A stretch of 64,000 nucleotides of DNA from Vreelandella populi. Lineage in GTDB: Bacteria > Pseudomonadota > Gammaproteobacteria > Pseudomonadales > Halomonadaceae. Each line of letters begins with the position of its first letter. Positions within the stretch are counted from its first letter, which is position 1. Made by a program: the position numbers and the translations under genes. The notes beneath the pieces are model-generated. The model was not told where the DNA came from. It saw only the letters and a program-made list of their open reading frames with translations, and made no database searches. The stretch is taken from positions 124,001 through 188,000 of the forward strand of contig NZ_RZHE01000008.1 of assembly GCF_003989825.1 (NCBI RefSeq), read 5' to 3'. Of this stretch, positions 62,739 to 64,000 are shown piece after piece.

Positions 62739-64000
62739 TTGAAGAACCTGACGATAGCCCAGAAGCTTCTGTTCTGCATCAGTCTATCCATGCTGCTGAT
62801 AGTGGGTGGGGCTACAGTCGTCCAGTACCGTCTTTTTAGTGATTTGGTCACTGAACGAGTCACAGCAGAGGAGCTGCCGGCGACGCTGGAAAGCATTCGC
62901 AACGATATCGATGCTACGTTGACCGGACCTATCACTACCGCCCAGAGCTTGGCCCATAACCCTTATCTGCATTCCTGGCTTTCCGAGGGAGAAGTGGAGG
63001 AGGGGACTTCCAGAGCGGTAAGCTACCTTCAGACCATACAGAATCGCACAGGTGCAAGTAGTGTCTTCTACATTTCTGCGCAAAGCGGCAATTACTACAC
63101 GGCGAATGGCATCGCACGCTCAATCAGCCGTGAGAAGGACCAGTGGTTCTATGACCTGGTAGACGCTACCGATGGAGATGCCTATCGGTTGGTTATCAAT
63201 AGTGAGGATGGCCACGTCCAGGTCTTCATCAACCACGTCGTGGAAATCGACGGGCAGCGTCTTGGTGTCGCCGGCGTCGGTTATTCCTTGGATACCATGG
63301 CAGAGATGATACGTAACTATCGACTGGGGAAGAGTGGCAGCGTATTCCTGGCCAGCCTGGACGGAACCATTAGGGTTCACCCGGAGGGGGCCGCCCTAGC
63401 CGGGGAACCCATTTCGGCCTTGCCCGGGTGGGGGACTATTACAACTGAGCTGCTGGGTGCCGAGGGGTATCGCTATGCCATGGCACGTGATGCCCAGGGA
63501 GCCAAGCAACTGGTGGCCGCTATCGAGGTGCCGGGCACGGAGTGGGCAGTGTTTGCCCAGATTCCTCACGCCGAGCTGTTTGCCGATCTCAACCGAGCTG
63601 TGCTGCTCGTCGTATTGATCGTGGCACTGATCCTAGTAGCGAGTCTGTCGGTCATCGCCCTGCTGCTTAAGGCCCTGTTTCGGCCGATACGACGCACGGC
63701 CCATGCCATGCGGGAAATCGCCGAAGGAGACGGCGACTTGACGCTGCGTTTGCCAATCGATAGCCGTGATGAAATTGGTGAGCTAGCTACCCAATTCAAT
63801 GCTTTCGTCGCACGTATGCAGGAAACCCTCCGTGAGGTGCGTACTAGCACTACGAGCGTCTACCGCGCTGCGGGTGATATTGCCCAAGGCAGTGAGGAAC
63901 TGGCCTCACGAACCGATCAGGCAGCAGCCAACCTGCAGGAGACTTCCGCTTCGATGGAAGAGATTACCTCCACTGTCAATCAGAGTGCGGACTCGGCACA
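62739..64000 (+). CDS. Methyl-accepting chemotaxis protein with dCache sensor (3' end beyond the window)
   Basis: No stop codon from TTG 62739 to the window end, so the gene continues beyond base 64000. The start TTG has AAGGAG five bases upstream; it gives 'LKNLTIAQKLLFCISLSML'. TM1 is at about residues 8-27, a dCache-like periplasmic domain at about 30-285 ('REKDQWFYDLVDATDGDAYRLVI', 'GVAGVGYSLDTMAEMIRNY'), TM2 at about 290-312, and HAMP ('FRPIRRTAHAMREIAEGDGDLTLRLP', then 'DEIGELATQFNAFV'). The visible signalling domain begins 'SRTDQAAANLQETSASMEEIT'. dCache chemoreceptors often sense amino acids or organic acids. A FliA-type promoter precedes. Confidence 0.93.
   Translation, partial: MKNLTIAQKLLFCISLSMLLIVGGATVVQYRLFSDLVTERVTAEELPATLESIRNDIDATLTGPITTAQSLAHNPYLHSWLSEGEVEEGTSRAVSYLQTIQNRTGASSVFYISAQSGNYYTANGIARSISREKDQWFYDLVDATDGDAYRLVINSEDGHVQVFINHVVEIDGQRLGVAGVGYSLDTMAEMIRNYRLGKSGSVFLASLDGTIRVHPEGAALAGEPISALPGWGTITTELLGAEGYRYAMARDAQGAKQLVAAIEVPGTEWAVFAQIPHAELFADLNRAVLLVVLIVALILVASLSVIALLLKALFRPIRRTAHAMREIAEGDGDLTLRLPIDSRDEIGELATQFNAFVARMQETLREVRTSTTSVYRAAGDIAQGSEELASRTDQAAANLQETSASMEEITSTVNQSADSA

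Overview
The window reads as chromosomal DNA of a moderately halophilic gammaproteobacterium, most likely Halomonas or a close relative in the Halomonadaceae. The reasons are the Gammaproteobacteria-specific gene orders (surE-pcm-DUF368-nlpD-rpoS; lptD-surA-pdxA-rsmA-apaG-apaH; rpsU-dnaG-rpoD), several routes for glycine-betaine-type osmolyte uptake, acidic proteins and a moderately GC-rich composition broken by a few AT-rich intergenic islands. The genus is inferred; there is no rRNA gene here to confirm it. No CRISPR array, insertion sequence, prophage or plasmid gene was seen.

Layout. 1-4.5 kb: end of surE, pcm, a DUF368 membrane protein, nlpD and rpoS (protein repair, lipid-carrier recycling, cell-wall amidase activation, stationary-phase sigma factor). 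4.5-8.2 kb: alr, an LpxL-type acyltransferase, speD and an OsmC-family protein. 8.2-9.9 kb: murU-amgK (peptidoglycan recycling), divergent from the outer-membrane/cofactor operon lptD-surA-pdxA-rsmA-apaG at 10-15.8 kb. A GMC oxidoreductase with a 62-residue Tat-leader partner lies on the minus strand before apaH-cca. folK-folB, plsY and tsaD follow, then the macromolecular-synthesis operon rpsU-dnaG-rpoD (22.3-26.8 kb).

27-34 kb is more accessory. It holds an orphan amino-acid-type periplasmic binding protein next to a chemoreceptor, an AbgT transporter, an unrecognised membrane protein and a LysR regulator. 34.3-36.3 kb is the glutathione-dependent formaldehyde detoxification pair frmA-fghA, followed by mtgA. 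After an AT-rich spacer come a small DUF4168 protein and a cNMP/CBS/DUF294 nucleotidyltransferase paired with a DEDDh exonuclease. 40.6-45.5 kb is osmolyte uptake: a BCCT carrier and a ProV-ProW-OpuAC-type ABC system. 45.8-46.7 kb has two tiny acidic lipoproteins with a structured RNA-like element between them. 46.7-49.6 kb is an NtrC-type two-component system, followed by a PQQ-type sugar dehydrogenase, an AEC carrier and a LysR regulator.

52.9-61.4 kb is an iron-siderophore uptake island. Two related TonB-dependent receptors face each other across back-to-back terminators, each with a Fur-box-like operator. A complete ABC importer (binding protein, two permeases, ATPase) has ATGA/GTGA-coupled reading frames. 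A YceI-like protein, a CAU-anticodon tRNA (better read as tRNA-Ile2 than tRNA-Met), an antitoxin-like gene broken by an amber codon, and the start of a second chemoreceptor end the window.

The most interesting observations are matching FliA(sigma-28)-type promoter elements upstream of both chemoreceptor loci; the 62-residue Tat-leader partner of the GMC oxidoreductase; the structured element between the paired mini-lipoproteins; the one-parvulin-domain SurA; and the amber-disrupted antitoxin abutting the tRNA. None is strong evidence for a wholly new defence or mobile system; most of the window is core genome.
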